NCBI RefSeq assembly: GCF_000832065.1
Contig: NZ_JXQM01000001.1
Span: 124,001-188,000, forward strand
Length of the DNA stretch: 64,000 nt
DNA from: Nitrosospira sp. NpAV
Lineage (GTDB): Bacteria > Pseudomonadota > Gammaproteobacteria > Burkholderiales > Nitrosomonadaceae
Direction of reading: 5' to 3'
The notes beneath the pieces are model-generated. The model was not told the origin of the DNA. It saw nothing but the letters and a program-made list of their open reading frames with translations, and did no database searches. Shown piece after piece: positions 50,074-58,952 of the stretch. A program made the translations under genes and the position numbers. Within the stretch, counting starts at the first letter, position 1. Each line of letters starts with the position of its first letter.

Positions 50074-52029
50074 ATGCCCTTACCCAAACTCAACATACGC
50101 ACCGTAATCGCTTTCGTTCACGACATCGCCGCGACGGTCGTCGCATGGGGACTCGCTTATTCGTTCCGCTTCAATTTTGAAATACCCTCTCTATACCTGG
50201 AATCGTTAAAGGAAATCCTGCCTTGGATCATCCCGATCCATGCGGCGGCATTCCTCTGGTTTGGCCTGTATCGCGGACTCTGGCACTACGCAAGCTTGCC
50301 GGATTTGCGACGTATTCTGCTTGCGGTATTGACGGCGGCGGCGACAGTGCCACTGGTGCTATTCATGCTGCAGATACTGGCCGGCACACCACGCACCGTA
50401 TTGCTGCTGGCCCCCATCCTGCTTCTGTTTATCATGGGAGGCAGCCGCCTGGCCTACCGCTTATGGAAGGAGCATCGGCTCTATGGATTAAAAGCAATCG
50501 AGGGGAATCTCGTCCTGGTATTGGGGGCGGGTGATGGTGCAATCGGTCTGGTAAAAGAGCTCGCCCGCAGCGTGCAATGGCGAGTAGTGGGATTGCTGGA
50601 TGACGATCCCGCAAAACGCGGAATGATGCTGCACGGTTTCAAGGTACTGGGTCGGATCAATGAGCTTCCTGCCATAGCGGAAAAATTGGGTGTGGCTCAT
50701 GCCATCATTGCCATGACTCCCATCGCTTCCGATCGTCGGAAAACCCACCGGTCTCAACTCGACCGCCGTCATCCTGATCGCCTTCACCGCGACCGCCGAC
50801 ATGCACTGGAAATGTGTTCAGCCGCTGGAGTGAAGGCCTTGATCGTGCCTTCTTATGACGATTTGATCAGCGGCAAAATCACAGTGTCGCAAATCCGCAA
50901 CGTCGAGCTGGATGATCTGCTGGGGCGAGATCCGGTGGTATTGGATAATGACAGACTGCATGGCCTGCTGATGGAAAGAACGGTACTGATCACCGGAGCG
51001 GGCGGTTCCATCGGATCGGAGCTATGCCGGCAGATCGCGAAGTTCGAGCCGCGACGCCTGGTGCTGTTTGAGTTGAACGAGTTCGCGCTTTACAACGTCG
51101 AACAGGAACTCCGAGTCGGTTTCCCGGAAATGCCAATGGTATTTCTGATAGGCGACATCAAGGATCAAGCCCGGCTGTCTCAAGTGTTTTCGCAATTTCA
51201 GCCCGCCGTTGTGTTTCATGCAGCTGCCTACAAGCATGTTCCGCTGATGGAGCAGGAAAATGCCTGGCAGGCTGTCCTGAATAACGTATGGGGAACTTAC
51301 GTCCTGGCACAGACGGCAATCAAGTATGAGGTGGAAAAATTCGTACTGATTTCGACCGATAAAGCCGTCAATCCGACAAACGTCATGGGTGCCAGCAAGC
51401 GGCTGGCGGAGATGGTTTGTCAGGCGCTGCAGCAATCGGTTTGGCTGACCGAAGAAAACAATCCGGATGATAAGATGAAGGAAACATGTTTTGTCATGGT
51501 ACGTTTTGGCAACGTGCTGGGCAGCACAGGCAGTGTGATTCCAAAATTCCGCGAACAGATTGCAAAAGGGGGGCCGATTACCGTCACCCATTCCGAGGTT
51601 ACGCGCTACTTCATGTCCATACCTGAAGCGGCACAGCTGGTGCTGCAAGCCGGCTTAATGGGAGGAAAAGAAGGCGGTGGCGAGATTTTCGTGCTGGATA
51701 TGGGTGAACCCGTCAAGATTGCCGACCTGGCAAAAGATATGATTCGTCTATCAGGCTTGACCGAGGGAGATATCAAGATCGTCTACAATGGACTGCGTCC
51801 TGGGGAAAAACTCTACGAAGAATTATTGGCGGACGATGAAAACACTTTGCCTACGCCCCATTCCAAACTGCGCATCGCGCAGGCCCGCCAGGTGGACGCA
51901 CAATGGTTGACGGATCTCGTGGCATGGCTGAACGAGCATCCAGTGCTTAGCGATGAGGAAGCCAAAGAGGGGTTGACGAGATGGGTACCGGAATACAAAC
52001 AAGGCATCGAACCCCTCAGCGATCAATAA
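50074..52029 (+). CDS. WbpM/CapD-type nucleotide-sugar 4,6-dehydratase
   Basis: These membrane enzymes convert UDP-GlcNAc to a 4-keto-6-deoxy sugar for polysaccharide synthesis. The 651-residue protein has four N-terminal membrane helices, a first Rossmann-like part (LVLVLGAGDGAIGLVKEL), and the catalytic Rossmann domain (LITGAGGSIGSELCRQI) with the STDKAVNPTNVMGASKR motif, which uses Asp-Lys and Met where ordinary SDRs have Tyr. Residues about 220-245 hold an Arg/His/Asp-rich stretch (SDRRKTHRSQLDRRHPDRL and following) not expected in the family. The ATG at 50074 follows the transferase stop by 4 bases; a GTG at 50029 is less likely. Confidence 0.93.
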   Translation: MPLPKLNIRTVIAFVHDIAATVVAWGLAYSFRFNFEIPSLYLESLKEILPWIIPIHAAAFLWFGLYRGLWHYASLPDLRRILLAVLTAAATVPLVLFMLQILAGTPRTVLLLAPILLLFIMGGSRLAYRLWKEHRLYGLKAIEGNLVLVLGAGDGAIGLVKELARSVQWRVVGLLDDDPAKRGMMLHGFKVLGRINELPAIAEKLGVAHAIIAMTPIASDRRKTHRSQLDRRHPDRLHRDRRHALEMCSAAGVKALIVPSYDDLISGKITVSQIRNVELDDLLGRDPVVLDNDRLHGLLMERTVLITGAGGSIGSELCRQIAKFEPRRLVLFELNEFALYNVEQELRVGFPEMPMVFLIGDIKDQARLSQVFSQFQPAVVFHAAAYKHVPLMEQENAWQAVLNNVWGTYVLAQTAIKYEVEKFVLISTDKAVNPTNVMGASKRLAEMVCQALQQSVWLTEENNPDDKMKETCFVMVRFGNVLGSTGSVIPKFREQIAKGGPITVTHSEVTRYFMSIPEAAQLVLQAGLMGGKEGGGEIFVLDMGEPVKIADLAKDMIRLSGLTEGDIKIVYNGLRPGEKLYEELLADDENTLPTPHSKLRIAQARQVDAQWLTDLVAWLNEHPVLSDEEAKEGLTRWVPEYKQGIEPLSDQ

Positions 52030-52038
52030 ATAAATGAT

Positions 52039-53793
52039 TCAAACAAAAGTTCGGGCAAGCCTGGCATAAGTACCTTCTTTTGCAAGCAATTCCCGGTGGC
52101 TGCCGATTTCTGCGATGCGTCCTCTCTGCAGCACTACGATACGGTCCGCTCTCTCCACGGTGGATAAACGATGCGCTATGACGAGCGTGGTTCGTCCTTG
52201 CATCAGGGCTTCCAATGCCGCCTGCACATGGTGGCTGGTTTCAAAGTCCAGCATCTGAAGCGTCTCGTCCATAATCAGGACAGGCGAATCTCTCAACAAT
52301 GCCCGGGCAATGGCGACACGCAGCTGTTGTCCGTCGGAAAGTTTTACGCCCCGCTCCCCTACCATCGTTTGCAATCCCTGCGGCATTTCACGAATGAATT
52401 CCATCGCGTGAGCGGCTTGCGCCGCGGCGGTAATCCTGGATTCTGTTTCACGGCCCATGGCACCATAAGCAATGTTGGCCGCCACCGTATCGTTGAATAG
52501 TGTTGCGCCTTCGGAAACCAGCGCGATATTGGCGCGCAAACTGGCTAGCGTAAGACTTGCCAAATCATGGCCATCAAGCAGAACTCTCCCTGACGTGGGA
52601 CGAATGAAACGTGGAACCAGATTAACGAGGGTAGTCTTATCGCGCTCGGAGAGACCCACCAGCGCCACCGTCTCTCCCGGTTGTATGGTCAGCGTGATAT
52701 CCAGTATCTCGCCTGTGCCGGTACTTGTTCCGGAACTTACAGAGCCACGGCAAAAGCTGGCCTGCTCGAATCGCAGTTCCCCGTGCGCACGATCAATGGT
52801 AATTGTGCCTGTGTCCGCTCTCGCATCCGGCTCAGCCGGCTGATCCAATAGCGAGAATATACTCTCCGCAGCGGTAACCTCCTGCTGTCGGGACCTTTTT
52901 ACACCGGCAATCCGCTTCAACGGCACGCTCAGCATCAACATGGCTACGACGATGGATACAAAACCGCCCGCCGTGGTTTCGTTGGCAAAGGCTTCCTGCG
53001 TCCCAAGATATAATATGACCATCAGTGCAACCGAGATTGCAAGTTGCACCAGCGGAACGCTTAAAGCCGCTATGGCAATCTGCTTCATGGTAAAGTCGCG
53101 CACCCGGCGTGCCTCCTCTCCCATACGATGGGTTTCGTAGCGCCGACCTCCGTAAAGCCTGACTACCCTATGGTTTTCAATGGATTCCTTTAATACCTGA
53201 GTGATGCTATCCGCTGTTTGCTGCACTTCCCTTTCCACACTTTGCAAGCGCTTGCCGACGGAACGTATGATCAGCAGGACCACGGATACCATCAATAAAG
53301 CCAGTACCGACAGTTTCCAGTTGAGATAGAGCATCCACGCCAATAGTCCGATAACAGTCAATGTATCTCGCACCATCACCGTTATTACGTCGATGACGGC
53401 ACGAGTGAGCTGAGTTATATCGGACGTGAGCTTGGCAACGAGACTGCTACCGGGCTGGCCGGCATAATAACAATCAGGCAGGATCAATAATTTATCGAAC
53501 ATCTCCGCCCGTAAATCCACGACCAATTTGCTGCTTACCCAGTTGATCGCATAAGTGCTGATATAGCCCGCCACACCACGCGCCGTGAACAACACAATGA
53601 TCGCCAGCAGAACCAGCTGCATTGATTCCACGTCTTTATTGACAAAAGCGCCATCCAGCAGCGGCACCGTCAGTGCGGCTATCACCGGCGCGGTTGCCGC
53701 CATCGCGATCATACCCATCAGAGAGAACACGAACACCTCCCAGTAGGGCGCAATATATTTCATCAGGCGCGAGTACAACTGGCGGCTGTTCAT
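52039..53793 (-). CDS. MsbA-like ABC transporter with degenerate ATP-binding motifs
   Basis: By fold this is a lipid A exporter-type half transporter: six membrane helices (IAPYWEVFVFSLMGMIAM onward) and one ATPase domain. The ATPase motifs are altered. The Walker A reads GLSERDKTT (380-388) where GxSGxGKTT is expected, with both glycines replaced by Glu and Asp. The Q-loop Gln is Glu428 in LVSEGATLFND. The signature is LSDGQ (485-489) and not LSGGQ. Walker A Lys386, Walker B Asp-Glu (IMDET) and the H-loop His (VIAHRLST) remain. The two Walker A changes are single G-to-A substitutions relative to common Gly codons. The start is the ATG at 53793 (584 residues). It converges with the dehydratase gene after nine bases. 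Confidence 0.9.
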   Translation of the reverse strand: MNSRQLYSRLMKYIAPYWEVFVFSLMGMIAMAATAPVIAALTVPLLDGAFVNKDVESMQLVLLAIIVLFTARGVAGYISTYAINWVSSKLVVDLRAEMFDKLLILPDCYYAGQPGSSLVAKLTSDITQLTRAVIDVITVMVRDTLTVIGLLAWMLYLNWKLSVLALLMVSVVLLIIRSVGKRLQSVEREVQQTADSITQVLKESIENHRVVRLYGGRRYETHRMGEEARRVRDFTMKQIAIAALSVPLVQLAISVALMVILYLGTQEAFANETTAGGFVSIVVAMLMLSVPLKRIAGVKRSRQQEVTAAESIFSLLDQPAEPDARADTGTITIDRAHGELRFEQASFCRGSVSSGTSTGTGEILDITLTIQPGETVALVGLSERDKTTLVNLVPRFIRPTSGRVLLDGHDLASLTLASLRANIALVSEGATLFNDTVAANIAYGAMGRETESRITAAAQAAHAMEFIREMPQGLQTMVGERGVKLSDGQQLRVAIARALLRDSPVLIMDETLQMLDFETSHHVQAALEALMQGRTTLVIAHRLSTVERADRIVVLQRGRIAEIGSHRELLAKEGTYARLARTFV

Positions 53794-53949
53794 GGCTTGG
53801 GGATCTTGCGTGAATGAAAAGATAAAAGCGGGAACCAACGGACTTTAGCAGCGTGAGCGTGACTAGGCAATGCGTGGAGTTCTGATGTGGCAATTCGGGC
53901 AAGACGACCTCGCGGCTATGCGATCCCTTCAATCGAGACTTCGGATCAC

Positions 53950-53966
53950 GTTACGGTAACCGTAAC
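53950..53966. repeat. 17-bp palindrome at the end of the BtuB-like gene
   Basis: Arms GTTACGGT and ACCGTAAC flank a single base, two bases past the receptor stop codon on the minus strand. A hairpin would need a larger loop, and no T-run follows, so terminator function is doubtful. It may be a chance or regulatory site. Confidence 0.4.
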
Positions 53967-53968
53967 TA

Positions 53969-55762
53969 TCAGAATGTATGGGATATACTTGCCCAGACTG
54001 TTCGCGGAATTCCGTTAAACCCGACTGCCGGCTGGTATTTTTTATCGAGAAGATTATCAATCTGAACGCGCAGGGTTGGGCCTTGCTGAAGCTTGTAGGA
54101 TGCGCTAAAGCCTACAATGATCATTGCCGGCAATTTGTGGAGATTCTCATTGTCGTCATATCTCGCACCCTCGCCTCTCGCTATGCCTTCCACCATGAAA
54201 TTTCCCGCCGCATATCTCATCGCCACGGTGCCGAACATTCTGGACCTGCGTGGAAGAATCGTATTGAGCTGCTGGTTGCGCGGATCCTGGAAGGTCATAT
54301 TGGTGCGTATCGTCCAGTTTTTATCAAGAGGTTGGGTTCCACTCACTTCAAATCCATCGATGCGGGCCTGGGAGATATTCTCCACTTGCGAGAACATGCT
54401 GTTAATCACTATGGCATCTTTGATGGTATTCATAAAATAGCCAAACCGATAGCTTGCCCCTCCTCCGTCATATGACACAAACGCCTCGTGCATCCGGCCG
54501 CGTTCAGGCTTGAGATTAGGATTGCCGCCGAATCCGAATAGGGTGGGGAAATAGAGATCATTGAAAGTCGGCGCCTTGAACGACGATGAAGTCAGCGCTC
54601 CCACCCGCCAGGAATCGCCCAATTTCCGCGATAGGGAAAGTGAATAAGTGTTGTAGTCCCCGAATTGGCTATTCTCGTCGTGGCGAAACATGCCTTCCAC
54701 TACATGCTGGCCGGTATCCAACTGCGTTCCCAGAAATCCCGCTACATTGCTCCTGCTGGTGGAAGTAAATTTCGTTGTGCTGTCTACACCCTGAATCTCA
54801 TGATCCATTCCGGTAAAGATCCGGCCAATTTTAAGTTTCTTTTCCAGCTGCACCGATGCCTGCAGGGAATGGCTATTGAATACGGCAGGGAAAGCACCTC
54901 GCACCGTTGATCTGTCGACGGATCCACCATATGTGGCCATCACGCTGAAATCACGGGGAAGCGAATAGATCCCTCTGACATTGGCCAGGGCGATCGATTG
55001 GTTGTTCATATCGGTGGTGACCGGCGAAGCGTCAAATGAAGTCTTGACCTCGGAACCCAAGGCAGTTGCTTCTACCTGGAAATCCGGTGTTATCCAACCG
55101 CCGGCCTTGGCCACGATTCCTAAGCGCTTCCGGGGGTCGTTATCCGGATTAAAAGCAAAAGGATTACTGCTGTTCGTTGCGGACCCCTGGCGGATAATAT
55201 CTTGTACCACGCGTACTCCTGCGTAATAGGAATCTCCCCGTATCCCGAGGCTACTGGCAGCTCTCTCCGAAAATCTCGACCCGCCCCCGGCTGAAAACAT
55301 GATCCCTTTCGGTATGTCGATATTTCCTCTAATTACCCCGCCTACCGCATTGGACCCAAATGCGGCGGATGCCCCTCCCTGAATCACATCAACAGATGAT
55401 AATAAGCCTGGTGCGATGGCGGCAAAGTTTGGCGCTCCGTTAGTGGCTGAATACATCTTGATCCCGTCAATCATAAATAGTGCCTGGTTCGAGTTGGAAC
55501 CACGCATAAACAGGGACACCGGACCGCCTGGACCGAGCTCATTGATTTGAACCTGTTCCTGCAATACCGTCTTCCAGTCGTTATCCTCAACCTTCAATTT
55601 CACCGTGTTGATCCGCAAATTGGTGAGTTCTCGAGTCATAGGAATCCGGTTGCCGCCATAGATGGTGAGTTCCGGCAGAACAGTTTTAGGTACATCGTTT
55701 GCCAGCGCCAATCCGGCCTGATTCACTATCAACCCTAGCATGAGCATGCGGCCTGATTTCAT
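53969..55762 (-). CDS. btuB: BtuB-like TonB-dependent cobalamin receptor
   Basis: The 597-residue protein has a short signal peptide (LMLGLIVNQAGLALA), a plug domain (ELTIYGGNRIPMTREL, then LFMRGSNSNQALFMIDGIKM and GGASAAFGSNAVGGVIRG), and a compact barrel of about 22 strands ending SISHTF. This size matches vitamin B12 receptors. A well-formed cobalamin riboswitch lies 290 bases upstream on the same strand, which identifies the ligand class better than the protein itself. No btuFCD transporter is adjacent. Expression should fall when adenosylcobalamin is plentiful. Confidence 0.9.
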   Translation of the reverse strand: MKSGRMLMLGLIVNQAGLALANDVPKTVLPELTIYGGNRIPMTRELTNLRINTVKLKVEDNDWKTVLQEQVQINELGPGGPVSLFMRGSNSNQALFMIDGIKMYSATNGAPNFAAIAPGLLSSVDVIQGGASAAFGSNAVGGVIRGNIDIPKGIMFSAGGGSRFSERAASSLGIRGDSYYAGVRVVQDIIRQGSATNSSNPFAFNPDNDPRKRLGIVAKAGGWITPDFQVEATALGSEVKTSFDASPVTTDMNNQSIALANVRGIYSLPRDFSVMATYGGSVDRSTVRGAFPAVFNSHSLQASVQLEKKLKIGRIFTGMDHEIQGVDSTTKFTSTSRSNVAGFLGTQLDTGQHVVEGMFRHDENSQFGDYNTYSLSLSRKLGDSWRVGALTSSSFKAPTFNDLYFPTLFGFGGNPNLKPERGRMHEAFVSYDGGGASYRFGYFMNTIKDAIVINSMFSQVENISQARIDGFEVSGTQPLDKNWTIRTNMTFQDPRNQQLNTILPRRSRMFGTVAMRYAAGNFMVEGIARGEGARYDDNENLHKLPAMIIVGFSASYKLQQGPTLRVQIDNLLDKKYQPAVGFNGIPRTVWASISHTF

Positions 55763-56054
55763 TCATTACTCCTGACGCTATTGAATACGCCCTTCACTTC
55801 AGATCGGGATGCGTTCCGATATCGGGCATCGCCCAAGGGTGCCTATACGTACCGGCACGCTTGCATTTATCGACGCATAGACTTATCAGGTATGTACGGA
55901 CCACAAAAAGCAGCCGTAAAAAACATGAATTTGGTGTTTAGCAGACACCCCGTCCACTGTTTGATAAACGGAGAATTACCGCGCAGATGTCTTGAACGAA
56001 AAGAATCGATCAGGATATCGCCCCACGCGATAGTTCCCTATACCGTATGTGTTT

Positions 56055-56262
56055 GAGGCCGGTATCCGGGCTCGCAAGATTTGACGTATCGCCTTCCCAT
56101 GAACTGGAGAATTCACAGTGGCGTCAGGCAGCTTCTGAACATACAAGAACATATTCAGAGGTTCCTTGATTGATACGCCCGCACTTGCTTACCGTTGCGG
56201 GGGCAGCTCAGGCATGTCACCTGATTCCCGTTTAACTCGACCGCATAGCGGCCAAGCACCTT
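56055..56262 (-). promoter_or_regulatory. Cobalamin riboswitch
   Basis: Read on the minus strand, the conserved pieces appear in order: GGTGCTTGG (56260-56252), GGGAATCAGGTGACA, the core CTGCCCCCGCAACGGTAAGC (56206-56187), GCCACTG, GGGAAGGCGATACGTC, and the B12 box GCGAGCCCGGATACCGGCC (56075-56057). Order and spacing fit the adenosylcobalamin class. It sits 290 bases before the BtuB-like receptor and represses such genes when B12 is bound. A short open frame crossing it on the minus strand is a coincidence of the RNA sequence. Confidence 0.94.
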
Positions 56263-56414
56263 AAACGTGGCGGGAATTCTACCAGAATCGGACCGTTTTG
56301 ATTGAATCATCAAATAGCTGATCTCCTCATATGGAATCGGCAAACCCCGAAATAACATTTGAACAATGTCCTTACCAGTTGACTCAGCAAGGATTACCGA
56401 ACTATAGTGAGCCG

Positions 56415-56615
56415 ATGGAATCCGAACTAAACTCTCTGGAAGAGAAAATTAATCAATTCGTGCGGTTGTGCCAGCAGCTGCGATCTGAGAATATTCAGTT
56501 GCGCCAGCAACTGGCGAGTGCCGCCAGCGAAAATAAACATCTGGCGGAAAAAATAAACACCGCAGCCGGCCGTCTGGAAATCCTTCTGACGCAACTTCCT
56601 GAAAACGAAAAATGA
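56415..56615 (+). CDS. ZapB-like coiled-coil division protein (TIGR02449-type)
   Basis: The ATG at 56415 gives a 66-residue protein, MESELNSLEEKINQFVRLCQ onward, made almost wholly of heptad-repeat coiled coil (QQLRSENIQLRQQLASAASE). Small coiled-coil proteins of this kind sit directly before zapA in many beta- and gammaproteobacteria. The stop overlaps the zapA start (ATGA), so the two are coupled. An upstream ATG at 56331 would add 28 residues that cross the promoter area and lack coiled-coil character. A direct role in the Z-ring is inferred from the context. Confidence 0.82.
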   Translation: MESELNSLEEKINQFVRLCQQLRSENIQLRQQLASAASENKHLAEKINTAAGRLEILLTQLPENEK

Positions 56616-56920
56616 AAGCCGCCACTACCATGGACGTCACGATTATGGGGCGCGAATTTCGCGTCACCTGCCCTGACGAGGAACGCGACGAGTTGCTGCA
56701 AGCGGTTGCTTATCTTGATAAAAAAATGCGCGAAATCAGAGATGGCGGAAAGGTGGTAGGTTCCGAGCGCGTCGCCATCATGGCGGCACTTAATATCGCT
56801 CATGAATTGCTCACCACAAGAAAAAAAGGGGGCTTTGACATGGAAGAATTTAAGCGTAGAATCGTTCACATGCAGGTGGCGCTTGATGCCGTAATGCCGG
56901 AGCAGGATAAGTTGTTTTAA
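56612..56920 (+). CDS. zapA: Cell division protein ZapA
   Basis: ZapA bundles FtsZ filaments early in division. The 102-residue protein has the N-terminal beta part VTIMGREFRVTCPDEERDEL, then LQAVAYLDKKMREIRDGGKV and the family core ERVAIMAALNIAHELL, ending in a coiled coil. The start overlaps the upstream coiled-coil gene. 6S RNA follows 110 bases downstream, which is the ancestral gene order zapA-ssrS in many proteobacteria and supports both calls. Confidence 0.95.
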   Translation: MKAATTMDVTIMGREFRVTCPDEERDELLQAVAYLDKKMREIRDGGKVVGSERVAIMAALNIAHELLTTRKKGGFDMEEFKRRIVHMQVALDAVMPEQDKLF

Positions 56921-57027
56921 TCCATGTTTACGAGGTTTCTTCAAGTCAGCCCGGCCGGGTTTCCAGTTTGCGCTCAAGGCGGAATGCAATCGGTGATTAT
57001 TCTGCCTGACGGCGGGAGCGGTAAGAG

Positions 57028-57208
57028 TTGTTCCCTGCGGTGTTTGTTTAGACCTATATTCTTTGAACCAACTTTTTTAAGAATCGGTTACGAACCAAAG
57101 TGATGCTGTTGTGCGCATCCCACAGGGAAGCGCCTGATGCATCCGGCTAGTGACCACCTTGGACCTTAAGGTTCAAGATAAATGGACTGACGGCATCTGC
57201 GGGGACTT
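57028..57208 (+). ncRNA. ssrS: 6S RNA
   Basis: The segment begins near TTGTTCCCTGCGGTGT and ends near GGCATCTGCGGGGAC, which can pair as the closing stem (TTCCC with GGGGA, then GGTG with CATC). It includes the conserved inner stretch CCTTGGACCTTAAGGTTCAAG near the 3' end. The length is about 180 nt and the place is directly after zapA, both typical of ssrS. 6S RNA mimics an open promoter and sequesters sigma-70 RNA polymerase in stationary phase. The exact ends are approximate. Here the usual downstream 5-formyltetrahydrofolate cyclo-ligase gene is absent. Confidence 0.88.
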
Positions 57209-57215
57209 TATTCGG

Positions 57216-57254
57216 AAGACAAAAAAAGCGGCCATGCCGCTTTTTTTGTCTTCG
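57216..57254 (+). terminator. Strong intrinsic terminator after 6S RNA
   Basis: A perfect 18-bp stem (GAAGACAAAAAAAGCGGC and its complement) closes a CAT loop. The 3' side includes seven T residues after GCCGC, so it works as an intrinsic terminator on the plus strand; by symmetry it can also stop minus-strand transcripts. It begins 8 bases after the end of the 6S RNA. Confidence 0.92.
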
Positions 57255-57368
57255 ATCTGACTCGCTGGTAACATGCGGCCGACTCCATGCGGAGAAACTC
57301 ATGACTTTGTCATGAAGCGAAGAGAAATTCTTTCGTGCTCTGTCCCATATAGAAGAGGATCTGGCTAT

Positions 57369-58853
57369 ATGAACCCGTCCAATTCACGCATTGATCCCAA
57401 TGGCACTCGCCTCCCCATCAAACTCGACACAACGTCGAACGGAGAATTCGAACCAGTGCCATTATCACCCGCAAATAACGCCGCAAACCGCCTCGCCCAC
57501 GAAGCTGCGACTTCCAATGCAAAGCACTTGGCTATTTCACGAAGAAATTTTCTCATCTCCGCGTGCGGCGCAGCCTCCACGCTTCTTGCTTTCAATGCGG
57601 CAAACGCCGCCGCTGGCAAGTTGGGCGGCTTTTTCGATCTACCGGCCGAAGCTGCTTTTGAGCCCTCGCTCGCGCAAGCGTCCATCGGCGGTGGCAAGGA
57701 AGAATTTATCTTCGACGTGCAAGGCCACTTCGTGGACCCAAACGGTGCGTGGCTGCGGAAACTTCCCTCCGGCAGCAATCCATTAAGCCAGATGCCCAAG
57801 GCGGGCTGTGCACTCGCGGCAGAGCCCGGCTCACGCAGCTACCTGCGTTGCCTCGGGCCCGAGGAATTCATCAAGGATGTATTCCTGGATTCCGATACCG
57901 ACATGATGGTACTTTCCTTCGTCCCCTCGAAGCCCGATGCCGAACCGCTCACCATTCAGACAGCGGATGCAGTACGCAAGATCGTCGACCGGATGGAGGG
58001 TATGCATCGATTGCTGCTCCATGGACGCGTCAATCCCAACCAGACGGGGGATCTCGACGCAATGGATGAATTGAAAGAGCGCTGGGGCGTGTCCGCATGG
58101 AAAACCTATACCCAATTCGGTCCCGGCGGCAAAGGCTATTTCCTGTCGGATGACATTGGCACCCAGTTCATCGAAAAGGCACGCAAACTCGACGTTAAAG
58201 TCATCTGTATCCACAAGGGACTACCCTTTGGCCAGCAATCCTACGAACATAGCCAATGCGGCGACATCGGCGTTGTCGCCAAACGCTTTCCCGACGTAGC
58301 TTTCCTGATCTACCACTCGGGTTTTGTCACCAGCGTTCCCGAGCGCGCCTTCGAGGGCAGAGGCGCGGATGATGGCATCGATACGCTGATTCGTTCACTC
58401 GTCGAGAACGGCGTCGCGCCCAACAGTAATGTTTACGCCGAGCTCGGCAGCACTTGGCGTTACCTGATGCGCGACCCGGAGGCTGCGGCACACGCGCTGG
58501 GCAAGCTCCTGAAGTACTGCGGCGAAAACAATGTCCTCTGGGGCACGGACTCCATATGGTACGGCTCCCCCCAGGACCAGATCCAGGCGTTCCGGGCTTT
58601 CCAGATTGCCCCTGAACTGCGAGCCAGGCATGGTTATCCTGAAATGACTCCACAGCTGCGGGCAAAAATCTTTGGACTCAACGCAGCGCGGGTATACTCG
58701 ATCAGCCCGGAGGAAGTGAGACGGTATACCCAGCGCGACCGAATCGCGCGCGAGCGGCTTGCCTACCTTGAGCATCCCGAGCCGCACTTTCTCACCTACG
58801 GACCGAAAACGCGGCGCGAGTTTCTTAGATTACCGGGAGCCGGGCAACCTTGA
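57369..58853 (+). CDS. Tat-exported amidohydrolase-2 family protein
   Basis: The 494-residue protein has a Tat signal (SRRNFLISACGAASTLLAF) after an unusually long N-terminal region of about 55 residues. The mature part is a TIM-barrel amidohydrolase (PF04909-type): an opening strand FDVQGHFVDP, metal or substrate His residues in VICIHKG and FLIYHSGF, and the terminal Asp in LWGTDSIWYG. Substrates in this family are decarboxylated or hydrolysed aromatic or lactone compounds; this one is unassigned. I start at the ATG at 57369, with a GAGG site; an upstream start adds 32 residues. It occupies the place where the folate cyclo-ligase gene often follows 6S RNA. Confidence 0.88.
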   Translation: MNPSNSRIDPNGTRLPIKLDTTSNGEFEPVPLSPANNAANRLAHEAATSNAKHLAISRRNFLISACGAASTLLAFNAANAAAGKLGGFFDLPAEAAFEPSLAQASIGGGKEEFIFDVQGHFVDPNGAWLRKLPSGSNPLSQMPKAGCALAAEPGSRSYLRCLGPEEFIKDVFLDSDTDMMVLSFVPSKPDAEPLTIQTADAVRKIVDRMEGMHRLLLHGRVNPNQTGDLDAMDELKERWGVSAWKTYTQFGPGGKGYFLSDDIGTQFIEKARKLDVKVICIHKGLPFGQQSYEHSQCGDIGVVAKRFPDVAFLIYHSGFVTSVPERAFEGRGADDGIDTLIRSLVENGVAPNSNVYAELGSTWRYLMRDPEAAAHALGKLLKYCGENNVLWGTDSIWYGSPQDQIQAFRAFQIAPELRARHGYPEMTPQLRAKIFGLNAARVYSISPEEVRRYTQRDRIARERLAYLEHPEPHFLTYGPKTRREFLRLPGAGQP

Positions 58854-58920
58854 TCCATTAAAGAATCTCAGAACAAATCCCCCATGGAATATCAGTCGTA
58901 GTCCCCTCTTTACCCTTCAC

Positions 58921-58948
58921 CGTCATTCCCGCGAATGCGGGAATCCAG
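58921..58948. repeat. REP-like palindrome, copy 1 (downstream of GIY-YIG gene)
   Basis: CGTCATTCCCGCGAATGCGG followed by GAATCCAG contains a short GC-rich stem (CCCGC/GCGGG). The same 28-base unit recurs at 59261 with one changed base and inverted at 59306. The three copies bracket the GIY-YIG gene. Confidence 0.85.
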
Positions 58949-58952
58949 CGCG

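Noticed and set aside
56155-56358. 67-codon minus-strand frame
   Set aside because: It runs through the cobalamin riboswitch, whose conserved RNA blocks account for the sequence.
57369-58853. Gene after 6S RNA as 5-formyltetrahydrofolate cyclo-ligase (the usual neighbour)
   Set aside because: The sequence is clearly a Tat-exported amidohydrolase of 494 residues and lacks cyclo-ligase features.
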